Assembly: GCA_004195335.1 (NCBI GenBank)
Contig: SDWK01000664.1
Location: 1-9,610 of the forward strand
Source: Shewanella sp.
Lineage (GTDB): Bacteria > Pseudomonadota > Gammaproteobacteria > Enterobacterales > Shewanellaceae
DNA length: 9,610 nucleotides
Reading direction: 5' to 3'
Each line of letters starts with the position of its first letter. The stretch's first letter is position 1. Shown piece by piece: positions 1-7,517 of this stretch. A program made the translations under genes and the position numbers. A model generated the notes under the pieces. That model saw only the letters and a list, made by a program, of their open reading frames with translations. It made no database searches and had not been told where the DNA came from.

Positions 1-63
1 CCCCCGACTAACGGCCTCTTTGATCTGTGTATCAGTTACTGCATGACAAAGACAAACGTACAT
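1..63 (-). CDS. bfd: Bacterioferritin-associated ferredoxin, N-terminal fragment (cut by window edge)
   Basis: Bfd is a small [2Fe-2S] protein that docks on bacterioferritin and passes electrons into it so that stored ferric iron can be released. Only the first 21 codons are in the window, starting at an ATG whose complement is 61-63. The peptide begins MYVCLCHAVTDTQIKEAV, which matches the known Bfd start (MYVCLC, then a D-x-x-I-x-x-AV helix). Cys4 and Cys6 form the first C-x-C pair of cluster ligands; the second pair lies outside the window. A run of six G (complement of 71-76) sits seven bases before the ATG and can serve as the ribosome binding site. A Fur-box-like site overlaps the promoter, as expected for iron-starvation control of bfd. 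The ORF is short, but the N-terminal motif and the operator agree, so the call is fairly secure. Confidence 0.85.
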   Translation of the reverse strand, partial: MYVCLCHAVTDTQIKEAVSRG

Positions 64-91
64 TAATAAGCCCCCCAAATTCAATAATAGA

Positions 92-120
92 ATTATAAAT
101 GAAAATGATTCTCAATGCTA
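92..120 (-). promoter_or_regulatory. Probable bfd promoter
   Basis: On the minus strand a perfect TATAAT (complement of 92-97) lies 17 bp from a weak -35 hexamer TAGCAT (complement of 115-120). The start of transcription would fall near 85, giving a leader of about 20 nt before bfd. The spacer contains the Fur-box-like sequence, so bound Fur would block polymerase. The -10 is strong and the -35 is poor. Confidence 0.55.
100..114. promoter_or_regulatory. Fur-box-like operator upstream of bfd
   Basis: TGAAAATGATTCTCA matches the 7-1-7 Fur consensus TGATAATNATTATCA at 12 of the 14 defined positions; the two mismatches are T to A in the left arm and A to C in the right arm. It lies between the -10 and -35 elements of the bfd promoter on the minus strand. 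Ferrous-iron-loaded Fur bound here would repress bfd when iron is plentiful. The site is seen in the sequence; Fur binding is inferred from the consensus and from known control of bfd in relatives. Confidence 0.75.
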
Positions 121-135
121 ATAACCGGTGGTTAT
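121..135. repeat. 15-bp inverted repeat beside the bfd operator
   Basis: ATAACC-GGT-GGTTAT is a dyad with perfect 6-bp arms and a 3-bp centre, located seven bases from the Fur-like site on its promoter-upstream side. It could be a second operator for bfd or a chance palindrome. The rest of the gap 64-301 contains no convincing gene; it holds only the bfd control region and the downstream flank of the dehydrogenase gene. Confidence 0.4.
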
Positions 136-301
136 AATTTACTGCTAAAAATCTTGGTGTGCGTTATTAAAAAATGTGCTTGAAGTCAATTCTGAGAAGA
201 AAATGAGATCAGGTTAGCTTTTATGGCTAAGGAGGCGAGCTATTAAGCCGAAAGGGTTACTGAACTCAACTTTGACGTTGGAGTTGTGAGTAGAATGCCG
301 C

Positions 302-1228
302 TCAATAACCTCGTTGAAAATTGATCTGATGAGATAACTGCTCACCTTGAAGTAACTTGTGGTAGTTGTCGATAAAAATCTCCACGACCTGTTCGGGAAA
401 ACTGGGCGCTGCAATATGGGGGGTAATGATGACATTTGGTAGCGACCAGATAGGGTGTTCCTGAGGGAGTGGCTCTTGATTAAATACGTCTAAAACGGCA
501 TTTTGCTGACTGTTTTTAGCTAGCTGCTGATAAAGCGCATCAAGATCCAGAATATCTCCACGCCCCAGGTTAAATAAAATGGCTTCAGGCTTCATCAGAG
601 AAAGTATTTCGCCACATAATACGCCTCTGGTTTCTGGCGTGCTGGGTAAGACACTGGCGATAGCGTCTGCCTGTGCAAGATACTTGGGCAGGTGTGCCAA
701 GGTGTCTACTTTATCAAAGCCTTTGGTTGGTTTGGCGCCACGGTTGATGCCGGTTACCCGCATACCAAAATGCTTGGCAGTTTGTGCTAGGTGCTTAGCT
801 ATATTTCCCGTGCCGAGTAAAAGCAGATGCTGGCCCTGAAGTGTCTTGAAACTTCCCGGCAGCCAGATCTTTTCTACCTGCTGGGATTTATATTTCTGAT
901 GCTCTCGCTGGTAAGCCAGTAAGTAGCCAAAGAGGTATTCACTCATTAATGGGCCAAAGATGCCACTCACATTTGTGAGTGTATAATCCTTTCTTTGACG
1001 CGGCTTAACTAAAGCATCGACTCCGGCTATTGTCGATTGCATCCAGGTCAGCTTTCTACCATGAGACAGAATGGGAGCAGCAAGCGTTGGTTGGGCAAGC
1101 CAGATATCGGCTTCCATTATGTTTTGCGGATCATCATCGAGTAGGGTGAGTTCGGGAAGGTGGCAGGAGTTTAGCAAGTCCCGATAGCGATCATTTTCAT
1201 GGGTCAGTAATAGTAACTTGTGTCTCAT
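302..1228 (-). CDS. D-2-hydroxyacid dehydrogenase (NAD(P)-dependent, glyoxylate/hydroxypyruvate reductase-like)
   Basis: This 308-residue cytosolic oxidoreductase belongs to the D-isomer-specific 2-hydroxyacid dehydrogenase family, which interconverts 2-oxoacids and D-2-hydroxyacids with NAD(P)H. The Rossmann nucleotide-binding loop is visible as LGTGNIA at residues 138-144, a GxGxxA variant of GxGxxG. The catalytic triad is in the expected order: Arg223 in NLGRGDILD, Glu252 in NQEPLPQEHP and His271 in TPHIAAPS. The length is normal for the shorter GhrA-like branch, but the exact substrate cannot be read from sequence. The ATG is preceded by AGGGAG (complement of 1234-1239) at 5-nt spacing, which supports this start. 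It is divergent from the DUF3392 gene over only 35 bp, so its promoter must lie in or next to that gene's 5' end. It runs toward bfd on the same strand, but bfd has its own promoter. Confidence 0.9.
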   Translation of the reverse strand: MRHKLLLLTHENDRYRDLLNSCHLPELTLLDDDPQNIMEADIWLAQPTLAAPILSHGRKLTWMQSTIAGVDALVKPRQRKDYTLTNVSGIFGPLMSEYLFGYLLAYQREHQKYKSQQVEKIWLPGSFKTLQGQHLLLLGTGNIAKHLAQTAKHFGMRVTGINRGAKPTKGFDKVDTLAHLPKYLAQADAIASVLPSTPETRGVLCGEILSLMKPEAILFNLGRGDILDLDALYQQLAKNSQQNAVLDVFNQEPLPQEHPIWSLPNVIITPHIAAPSFPEQVVEIFIDNYHKLLQGEQLSHQINFQRGY

Positions 1229-1246
1229 ACGTACTCCCTTTATTCT
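1218..1246 (+). promoter_or_regulatory. Candidate promoter for the DUF3392 gene
   Basis: TTGTGT (1218-1223) and TATTCT (1241-1246) are separated by 17 bp. The -35 hexamer overlaps the first codons of the divergent dehydrogenase gene. Transcription would start near 1253, leaving a short leader. Hexamer matches are moderate (3/6 and 4/6), so this is only a candidate. Confidence 0.3.
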
Positions 1247-1263
1247 AACGTCGCCTATTTTTT

Positions 1264-1608
1264 ATGGACCGTCAAATGGAACAAATTATTTCAATATTTC
1301 ATCAGGTTGGAACTTGGCTACATCCATGGCTTAATGAGATATCAACAGCAATCGTTGCCTGTACTCTTGTTGTGTCTGGGGCTGATATCAATCGCTTCTT
1401 AAGGCGTAAATTGGCAGCTCGTTCATTCGTACTCAGAACGATAGCTTTTGTATTGGTCAATGCTTTTGGCTATGGTTTATTGATTATTTCAGTTAGCCCT
1501 ATTCTTGCCCGAAATATGGCCAGCTTGCCTGCTCACTGGTTACTGTTTGTGGTTCTCTTTATCTTTTTTGTTATTGGCGCGTGGGCACAAGGTAATCGGC
1601 AAGTTTAG
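1264..1608 (+). CDS. DUF3392 family inner-membrane protein
   Basis: This is a small, very hydrophobic protein of 114 residues that I assign to the uncharacterised DUF3392 family of gammaproteobacteria. The assignment rests on the pattern WLHPWLNEISTAIVACTLVV followed by DINRFLRRKL, RTIAFVLVNAFGYGLL and a final membrane span. Three membrane segments are apparent at about residues 24-42, 58-80 and 91-108. A basic loop (RRKLAAR, about 47-53) between the first two suggests that this loop faces the cytoplasm. There is no signal peptide and no catalytic motif, and the function is unknown. Two starts are possible: the ATG at 1264 has no clear ribosome binding site, and the ATG at 1276 (residue 5) would give MEQIISIFHQ, which fits my memory of shorter family members. 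The gene faces the phosphodiesterase gene tail to tail. Confidence 0.8.
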   Translation: MDRQMEQIISIFHQVGTWLHPWLNEISTAIVACTLVVSGADINRFLRRKLAARSFVLRTIAFVLVNAFGYGLLIISVSPILARNMASLPAHWLLFVVLFIFFVIGAWAQGNRQV

Positions 1609-1666
1609 TGAGACTCAATGACATTAGTTTAGGTTGGAATGTGCTGATTGTGTGAATATTTTCGTT

Positions 1667-1703
1667 AAAAGACATCGATATCAGCTATATACCAACATGT
1701 CCT
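1667..1703 (-). terminator. Weak candidate terminator after the phosphodiesterase gene
   Basis: On the minus strand AGGACAT pairs with ATGTCTT (one G-T pair) around a 21-nt loop and is followed by a run of T (complement of 1667-1670). It lies about 50 bp past the stop of the phosphodiesterase gene. The long loop and short T run make it a poor match to an intrinsic terminator. Nothing better is visible in the convergent gap 1609-1756. Confidence 0.22.
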
Positions 1704-1756
1704 CATCTATAAGACGTACTGAGTTTTTCCATATTAGACTGAGAAAATGTGGTTAT

Positions 1757-2452
1757 CTAAGTCTGTGTCAGAGTTTGCGCCGCTTTATCAGGGTAATTAG
1801 TGAATATTCCATCTACCCCCATCATATTTAGCAGATGAATATCATCGGGGTGATCGACGGTATAGACAAACACTTTTAATCCTTTAGAGTGAGCTTCGAT
1901 GACTAACTCGGGGGTAATAAAATTCAGGCTGAAATGAATAGAATAGGCATTGAGTTTTGTTGCTATGTCGATGGTGTTGAGAGGAATCCCCTCTAGCACT
2001 GGTGCGATATAGGCGTGCGGATAAGCTTGGTGAAGCTCCTGTAGAAATCCATGGTGAAAAGAGGAGATCAGTAATTGTTCGGTTTGGAAATCGAGCTCTT
2101 CAATGAGTTTTGGGTAGAGGACTTTAAAGGAGGCCAGACATGTCATCCCTTTTAATTCGATATTAACGATACAGTTGTGCTTGCTCAGGTAGGTCATTAC
2201 CTCCCAGAGCGTCGGGATAGGTTCACCATCAACAGAGAGTGTTTTCAGGTATTCTCTACTTACCTCACTGATGAGCCCGGTTCCATTACTTTTATGATCG
2301 AGTCTTCTATCGTGATAGACATAGAGTTCGCCCTCCACGCTATGAATATCAATCTCTATCGCTCTGGCCCCAAGCTCGATAGCTTTTTTCATTGCTGCGA
2401 GGGTATTTTCCGGGGCGTAACCGCTAGCTCCACGATGTGCAAAAATAATCAT
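1757..2452 (-). CDS. Glycerophosphodiester phosphodiesterase (GDPD family, cytoplasmic UgpQ-like)
   Basis: This enzyme hydrolyses glycerophosphodiesters, the deacylated head groups of phospholipids, to glycerol-3-phosphate and an alcohol. The protein has 231 residues, typical of the short cytoplasmic form, and no signal peptide. It opens with the family signature FAHRGASGYAPENT, with the catalytic His6. Metal and acid residues follow at Glu33 and Asp35 (IEIDIH), the second catalytic His47 in VYHDRRLD, and Glu99/Lys101 in NIELKG. The C-terminus carries the usual GVDGIFTNYPD barrel end. The ATG overlaps the mscM stop codon by one base (TAATG). No good ribosome binding site stands at the usual distance; the nearest, AAGGA, is 14 nt away. 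Translation is therefore probably coupled to mscM. Being co-expressed with a membrane-tension channel and near psd suggests a role in phospholipid turnover (inference). Confidence 0.92.
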   Translation of the reverse strand: MIIFAHRGASGYAPENTLAAMKKAIELGARAIEIDIHSVEGELYVYHDRRLDHKSNGTGLISEVSREYLKTLSVDGEPIPTLWEVMTYLSKHNCIVNIELKGMTCLASFKVLYPKLIEELDFQTEQLLISSFHHGFLQELHQAYPHAYIAPVLEGIPLNTIDIATKLNAYSIHFSLNFITPELVIEAHSKGLKVFVYTVDHPDDIHLLNMMGVDGIFTNYPDKAAQTLTQT

Positions 2453-5400
2453 TAGGTTCTGATAATTCCTTGAGCATCTTTATTTTGGCTATTTTTAATA
2501 TGAATTTCCAACTGTGGATATGCCAGTTCGAGATTGTTTTCATTTAATTTTTTACTGATCCGTTTATGCAGTTTATGACGCAATGGCCAGCGTGAATTCA
2601 TATCCTTTGCATATGCTCTTACTTCAAAATCCTGGGTGTGTTTGCCAAAACCGGCAAACCAGACCTCAGGCTCCGGTGTATCCAAGGCATCATCACACTC
2701 CTTTACCGCTTGATATAATGCGGCCTCGACGCGAGCTGGATCTGAATCTCTTGCAACAGAAACGTACACAATGACACGGGTGATAGGATCTGATAGCGAC
2801 CAGTTGATTAGCTGCTCGGTAATAAATGCCTTGTTGGGAACGATAATCTCTTTTCTATCCCAGTCGATAATGGTAGTGGCTCGAATTTGAATTTTACTCA
2901 CTGTGCCGGTGAGATCTCTGATGGTGACGGTATCGCCGATACGAACCGGTTTTTCAAAAAGAATGATCAAGCCCGAAATAAAGTTAGCGAAGATCTCTTG
3001 AAGACCGAAACCTAAACCTACCGATAATGCTGCGACCAGCCACTGTAGTTTAGACCACTCCATTCCGAGAGTTGAGAAACTACTGAGAAGGCCGAAGAAA
3101 ACCACCAGATAACGACTGACGGTTGTGATCGCAAACCCCGTGCCTTGAGATAAATCGAGCCGTTGCAAGATCATCAGCTCAAGCAGGCCGGGTAAGTTGG
3201 TGGCGATCATCAGCGAGAAACCGACAATGATAAGCCCTAACAGTAACGACTTTAACGTGATAGGTAGCTGCTGCTCAATGCCATTTATCATTGAGTTACT
3301 GGTCCAGAGAGTGATTCCGTCAAGCAAAGAGAACAGAGCGGTGTGTGTCTGGGTCCAAAGACCGATTAAACTGACGAGAAAGGCTAACAGCAATAATGAG
3401 CGCACTAACCCTAAAGATTGGCTTGAAATGGTCTCTAAGTCGACCACTGGCTCTTCATAAGTATCGAGAGAGTCATTGGTGTTTTGAGGGTCTTCACCTC
3501 GTTCACGTTGCGAGAGGATCTCGGCTCTTCGGGCTTTGGCCCGATCGAAGGCTATTCTACGTCGCTCAATTAGCATCCAGCGCTTTATCAACTGATAGAG
3601 CAGCATAAATCCTAACGAGAGTAATAAGGATAACTGCAACTGTAATAGCACCTGAAAGGCGGTGTAGTAGTAACCTCGGAATGCAAGCACCGCACACAAG
3701 GGGGGAACGAGTAGAAGAATGGTCCATAAAATACGTTGGATAAGCTTCTTATTCTTACCATCTTGGTGGTAATGATGCTCCTTCTTAGACAGTGCCAGAA
3801 TATCTTTATAGAACCAAAACAACATGATGCAGAAGATAATAAATGCACCTCTTCCTATGCTGTTTCGTAGCACAGAGTTATCGAGAAATTCAGTAAACCC
3901 CATAATGCCGAAGAAGGGTATGGCCATTAGTGTGAATGTTTTGAATCTAAGCTGGCCCTCGCGAATGATCGCTTTTTCACCTTTAAAGTGGCTGATCAAC
4001 AGGCCGCGATCGAGTGCCAGTAGGTAAGTAAAGCGATAGAGAAGATAGAGTAGCCCAATGGCTAATATGCCCATACCTATGGCTGAAACCATATTTTGGC
4101 CGGAGTAGTACATGATTAAACCCGCGGTGATGACGGGCAGTGGCTTAATGATGCTGTATGCCAGCGAATTGATAAGGGCTCTGTAAGTATAGGCAAATTG
4201 ATCTTGGGTTACATTCCCCACGAACGTCACATCTTGGGCCATAGCGGCTTTAAATTTAGGGGTAAGAATATCTTGTGCCACGAGGCTGAGAACAAAAAGT
4301 ATAATCCACCAAGACCAGAAACCGCTTCGTTCTGTGAAGGAGTTTGATAGATCGATAGAGGGGGCTTGATGAACCAGCCATTGCGTGCTCTGGTAAAATT
4401 CAGTGAACCATAATTGTCCGATCGAGTTTGCATTTGGGACCCAAAAGAGATGTTCGTTCAGGGTGTTTTTTAAGGTTAAATGCTGTTGGCTCAACTGCTC
4501 ATAAATAACCCTTAAGTCGCCCAGTTCACTCAAGTAAAGATCATAGCTCTGTAAAAGCTGAGTGATTAATACATGCTGAGAGTCGATCAATTTATTTTGT
4601 ATGCTGGTGAATGAATCTTGAGCGAGTAGCTGCTGTCCGTTGAGGGTTTGATCTTGTTCGAGCTGGTATCTCGCCATTCTTGCATTGGCAATTTTATTTT
4701 GTAGTTCGTCTTGATTAGGCGGGTTAGGTAATGTTTGCAGTATCTGCAGAAAACGTTCGCCAAAAGCCGAGTTTAGTTTAATCCATCCAATCTGTTGCTG
4801 AATATTTGCCAGTTGCTTGGCTTGCTGTTGATATCGATTTTCCGCTTCCTCTTGCAGTTTTACCGCCAAGTTGGTTTCGTTTGTCAGACTTTTTAATTCT
4901 GAGGCGTAGTTTTGATTTATTGAGCTTAGCTCTTGGGTGAGAGGATCTTTTTCCGTCGAAGTTTCAATCAGACTTTGAGCGATTGTAGCATCGGTTCTCT
5001 TTTGGCGTTGCAGGGCCACTGCGCTGTTGAGCGCTTCAATCAGGTTTTCTTGTTGAGATAGCTGTTTTCTAACCAGTAACATCTGTTTCTGGTTGAGGTC
5101 TATGCGTTTTTGACTGCTGGCGAGTTCAGCTTCAAGTGTCGATAAGGTTTGAACATAGAGCTGACGCTGTGCTTGAAGTACTAGTTCATCCCCGATAGGT
5201 GGCTGACTAATTTTATGTTTTTTGTTTTGTGAGAGTGTTTGTTGGGCCGAATTTATATTATTTGGCAGCTGGTTATGCAGCTTTATTAAGTCCGTTATTT
5301 TCCCATTGAGATCTGCTTCTATCTCTTTTAACTCTGAGAGTCTCAAATATGCGAGGGAGGCTTGCTGCGTTAATCCCTGACTTTTAGACCAAGATAGAGG

Positions 5401-5652
5401 GGACCGAGTTTCCGTCAGTTGATGTTTGATATTGAGCTTATGAGTCTGATAATTGTCAATCGATGCTTGATAATTCTGCTCAAGTAACGCCTGCTCTTCG
5501 GTTGCACGGGTTAAATGCGCCAGTTTCTCTTCAACGGAGAGGCTTATTACTGTGGTTTGATTTATCCCCAGACGTTTTTCAAGCCCAAGAGGTGAGCTGG
5601 CATTCGCAAAGGGGATTAACGTGAATACTAAGAGCAGTAAAATGAGTCGCAT
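2452..5652 (-). CDS. mscM: MscS-family mechanosensitive channel, large MscM/MscK type
   Basis: This inner-membrane channel opens under membrane tension and releases solutes during hypo-osmotic shock. It has 1066 residues, close to E. coli MscM (YjeP) and MscK. A signal peptide (residues 1-18, cleavage after ANA) is followed by a long periplasmic Gln/Leu-rich coiled-coil region to about residue 430. I count eleven hydrophobic segments from about 447 to 900. A charged cytoplasmic loop containing RRRIAFDRAKARRAEILSQ lies between the seventh and eighth. The pore helix is the Gly/Ala-rich ALSVGLGFGLQEIFANFISG (about 870-890), leading into the MscS beta domain with EKPVRIGD and IIDWDRKEIIVPNKAFI. 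Position beside psd and rsgA, as in E. coli, favours mscM over mscK. No Shine-Dalgarno sequence is evident before the ATG, but the signal peptide supports this start. An 82-bp gap separates it from the permease gene upstream. Confidence 0.9.
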   Translation of the reverse strand: MRLILLLLVFTLIPFANASSPLGLEKRLGINQTTVISLSVEEKLAHLTRATEEQALLEQNYQASIDNYQTHKLNIKHQLTETRSPLSWSKSQGLTQQASLAYLRLSELKEIEADLNGKITDLIKLHNQLPNNINSAQQTLSQNKKHKISQPPIGDELVLQAQRQLYVQTLSTLEAELASSQKRIDLNQKQMLLVRKQLSQQENLIEALNSAVALQRQKRTDATIAQSLIETSTEKDPLTQELSSINQNYASELKSLTNETNLAVKLQEEAENRYQQQAKQLANIQQQIGWIKLNSAFGERFLQILQTLPNPPNQDELQNKIANARMARYQLEQDQTLNGQQLLAQDSFTSIQNKLIDSQHVLITQLLQSYDLYLSELGDLRVIYEQLSQQHLTLKNTLNEHLFWVPNANSIGQLWFTEFYQSTQWLVHQAPSIDLSNSFTERSGFWSWWIILFVLSLVAQDILTPKFKAAMAQDVTFVGNVTQDQFAYTYRALINSLAYSIIKPLPVITAGLIMYYSGQNMVSAIGMGILAIGLLYLLYRFTYLLALDRGLLISHFKGEKAIIREGQLRFKTFTLMAIPFFGIMGFTEFLDNSVLRNSIGRGAFIIFCIMLFWFYKDILALSKKEHHYHQDGKNKKLIQRILWTILLLVPPLCAVLAFRGYYYTAFQVLLQLQLSLLLSLGFMLLYQLIKRWMLIERRRIAFDRAKARRAEILSQRERGEDPQNTNDSLDTYEEPVVDLETISSQSLGLVRSLLLLAFLVSLIGLWTQTHTALFSLLDGITLWTSNSMINGIEQQLPITLKSLLLGLIIVGFSLMIATNLPGLLELMILQRLDLSQGTGFAITTVSRYLVVFFGLLSSFSTLGMEWSKLQWLVAALSVGLGFGLQEIFANFISGLIILFEKPVRIGDTVTIRDLTGTVSKIQIRATTIIDWDRKEIIVPNKAFITEQLINWSLSDPITRVIVYVSVARDSDPARVEAALYQAVKECDDALDTPEPEVWFAGFGKHTQDFEVRAYAKDMNSRWPLRHKLHKRISKKLNENNLELAYPQLEIHIKNSQNKDAQGIIRT

Positions 5653-5685
5653 AGTTTGATGCTGGCTGAGAGAAGAAACACGGGT

Positions 5686-5713
5686 ATTTTACCAATATAT
5701 TCAGATAATGGTA
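5686..5713 (-). promoter_or_regulatory. Candidate mscM promoter with extended -10 and overlapping dyad
   Basis: In the 82-bp gap before mscM the minus strand reads TGGTAAAAT, an extended -10 element (hexamer TAAAAT is the complement of 5686-5691), which would start a leader of about 27 nt. Its TGGTA is also the outer arm of an inverted repeat, TACCA (5690-5694) and TGGTA (5709-5713). There is no T run, so it does not look like a terminator. A -35 element is not clear. Confidence 0.3.
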
Positions 5714-5734
5714 TCGCAGGACAGGTCTTTTTTA

Positions 5735-6619
5735 TCAATTTGATTTTTTGTATGAACGGCGGCTCCGTCGGGTCTCGAAAATTGCGGTAGTGACGACGAG
5801 TAACCCTCCTAAAATTGTTTTAATTTCCAGATTTTCGCCAAGAAATAACAAGGCTAGTACTGCGCCATAGAATGGTTGGAGACAAGACACTAAACTGACT
5901 GTTTTCGCACTTAATTGTCTTAATGCAGACGTAAATAGTGCATGGGGAGCAGCAGTGAAAACTACGCCTAACAGCAGTATTAACCCCCAAACATTCTGTT
6001 CTATAGTGCTGACCTCTACGGTATGCCAGGGAGCCAGGAAAACAGTGGCGACTGCCGTTTGGTAAAACATCGCCTGGGGGCCAGAATAAGCCGAGAAATA
6101 TCGCTTATGGAGTAAGTTGCGCGCAGTAAAAAATACGGCAGATAAAACACCCACAGCAATACCTAACGTCACATCATTACCCAGGTTCGCTTCGGGTATG
6201 AGCAAAATAACACCGATGAGTACAGTGATACCGCTGACAACATCGACTCTTTGAATTTTGTTACCGGTAATTATCGGCTCGATTAAAACGGTCATCACCG
6301 GATAGGTAAAGAAAGCTATCATGCCGATGGCGATGGATGAGAGTTGCATTGAGGCAAAGTAGGTAACCCAATGCAGGCTAACAACTATGCCTAAGCCAAG
6401 CGCTATGAAATAGTCTCGACCGGAATTTAATAACAGTCGGTGTTTACTTGCCTTCACAATGAGTGCGAGTACCAAGGCTGCGACAAAACACCTTAAAAGG
6501 GTGATATCTAATGCACTCAGGGGGATGAGTTTAGAGAAGAGGGCTGTGCCACCGAATAGCAGCACAGCAAGGTGTAGTTCCAGTAAACCTGATTGTTTTA
6601 GTTGTGAAACCTGGTTCAT
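5735..6619 (-). CDS. EamA/DMT-superfamily permease (RhaT-like drug/metabolite transporter)
   Basis: This 294-residue integral inner-membrane protein has two similar halves of about five membrane helices each, the layout of EamA-domain transporters. The first half begins LHLAVLLFGGTALFSKLI and contains the conserved LRCFVAALVL segment. The second begins TLGIAVGVLSAVFFTARNLL and ends SLVSCLQPFYGAVLALLFLGE, the family's typical penultimate helix. The C-terminal tail is basic (RRSRRSYKKSN), consistent with a cytoplasmic end. Substrate cannot be told from sequence: family members export amino acids, metabolites or drugs. The ATG overlaps the psd stop by one base (TAATG), so translation is probably coupled to psd, although GAGGA also precedes the junction closely. 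Its stop is TGA followed in frame by TAA. In E. coli psd is next to mscM, so this gene is an insertion in that conserved pair. Confidence 0.9.
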   Translation of the reverse strand: MNQVSQLKQSGLLELHLAVLLFGGTALFSKLIPLSALDITLLRCFVAALVLALIVKASKHRLLLNSGRDYFIALGLGIVVSLHWVTYFASMQLSSIAIGMIAFFTYPVMTVLIEPIITGNKIQRVDVVSGITVLIGVILLIPEANLGNDVTLGIAVGVLSAVFFTARNLLHKRYFSAYSGPQAMFYQTAVATVFLAPWHTVEVSTIEQNVWGLILLLGVVFTAAPHALFTSALRQLSAKTVSLVSCLQPFYGAVLALLFLGENLEIKTILGGLLVVTTAIFETRRSRRSYKKSN

Positions 6620-7482
6620 TAGTCCTCTATTTTTGCAAATGGCTGCCCCATTCGAGTCACAGCTTTAGGCACGACATCATCGGCGAATTCATCCAGTGCA
6701 TCTTTGGCAAATAGCATCACTACAGTGCTTCCAAGCTTGAAGCGTCCCATCTCAGCACCTTTATCGAGAGTTAGCGCGTCGGGTCCTTCTGTTGGGTAAT
6801 CCCAGGTAAAGACCTTTTTGCCTGTAGGTGGCGTCACTGTACCAGCCCATACGGTTTCAATACTTGCCACAATAGTGGCGCCGACAAGCACCATGGCCAT
6901 AGGGCCTATTTCAGTTTCGAACAGCGCGACGACTCGCTCATTTCTGGCAAATAAACCGGGCACATTTTCAGCTGTCAGTGGATTGACTGAAAACAGGTCA
7001 CCAGGTACATAGGTCATTTTTGACAGGGTACCCTTAATCGGCATATGAATTCGATGGTAATCTTTTGGCGCCAGATAAATAGTTGCAAAATCACCATCTT
7101 CGAAGCGCTTCGCATCATCAGCTTGATTACCTAACAGTGCAAGTGATGAATATTCATGTCCTTTCGCTTGAAAAATTTGGCCATCTTTGATTGGACCACA
7201 CTGGCTCACAGCACCGTCTACGGGATGAACAATGTAGTCTTTATCTGCAAACAGAGGGCGCATACCTGGTTTAAGGGCTCGGGTGAAAAAATTATTAAAA
7301 GTCGTATAAGCTTCAGGCTCACTGTGTGCCGCTTCACTCATGTCGATTTTATATTGCTTAATAAACCATTTAATCGCAGCCGTGGTGATGCTACCAAGTT
7401 CTGCTGCCGCCAGTTTACCGACGAGACGAGAGATTAAGTGTTTTGGCATCATGTATTGCAGTGCAATTTTAATCTTATCCAC
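6619..7482 (-). CDS. psd: Phosphatidylserine decarboxylase proenzyme
   Basis: Psd converts phosphatidylserine to phosphatidylethanolamine, the last step in making the main membrane phospholipid. It is made as a proenzyme of 287 residues that cleaves itself at a Gly-Ser bond; the serine becomes the pyruvoyl prosthetic group. The cleavage motif is LGST with Gly251/Ser252, giving a large beta and a small alpha chain. The other triad residues are Asp89 (HPVDGAV) and His146 (DYHRIHMP). [12 protein letters not shown] and VPGDLFSVN are strongly conserved. The start is GTG (complement of 7480-7482), preceded by AAGGGA (complement of 7491-7496) at 8-nt spacing, and the following [14 protein letters not shown] aligns with the E. 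coli N-terminus, so later ATG codons are not the start. It lacks the acidic C-terminal extension of the E. coli protein. It lies 35 bp after rsgA and is probably co-transcribed with it. Confidence 0.97.
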   Translation of the reverse strand: MDKIKIALQYMMPKHLISRLVGKLAAAELGSITTAAIKWFIKQYKIDMSEAAHSEPEAYTTFNNFFTRALKPGMRPLFADKDYIVHPVDGAVSQCGPIKDGQIFQAKGHEYSSLALLGNQADDAKRFEDGDFATIYLAPKDYHRIHMPIKGTLSKMTYVPGDLFSVNPLTAENVPGLFARNERVVALFETEIGPMAMVLVGATIVASIETVWAGTVTPPTGKKVFTWDYPTEGPDALTLDKGAEMGRFKLGSTVVMLFAKDALDEFADDVVPKAVTRMGQPFAKIED

Positions 7483-7517
7483 GTTTTACTTCCCTTAAAT
7501 TTAAATGAGTTGCACTC

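Noticed and set aside
133..138. Perfect TATAAT on the plus strand in the bfd upstream region
   Set aside because: No acceptable -35 stands 16-18 bp upstream and no gene follows on the plus strand; the match is explained by the AT-rich arm of the dyad.
265..291. Dyad-like ACTCAAC/GTTGTGAGT after the dehydrogenase stop as a terminator
   Set aside because: The arms need a two-base bulge and no T run follows on the minus strand.
214..435. Minus-strand ORF of 73 codons across the dehydrogenase 3' end
   Set aside because: It overlaps the dehydrogenase gene in another frame, has no ribosome binding site and an unremarkable composition; it is a shadow frame.
1634..1831. Plus-strand ORF of 65 codons in the gap after DUF3392
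   Set aside because: Its second part lies antisense over the conserved C-terminus of the phosphodiesterase, it has no ribosome binding site and its Cys/Arg/Ser-rich composition looks random.
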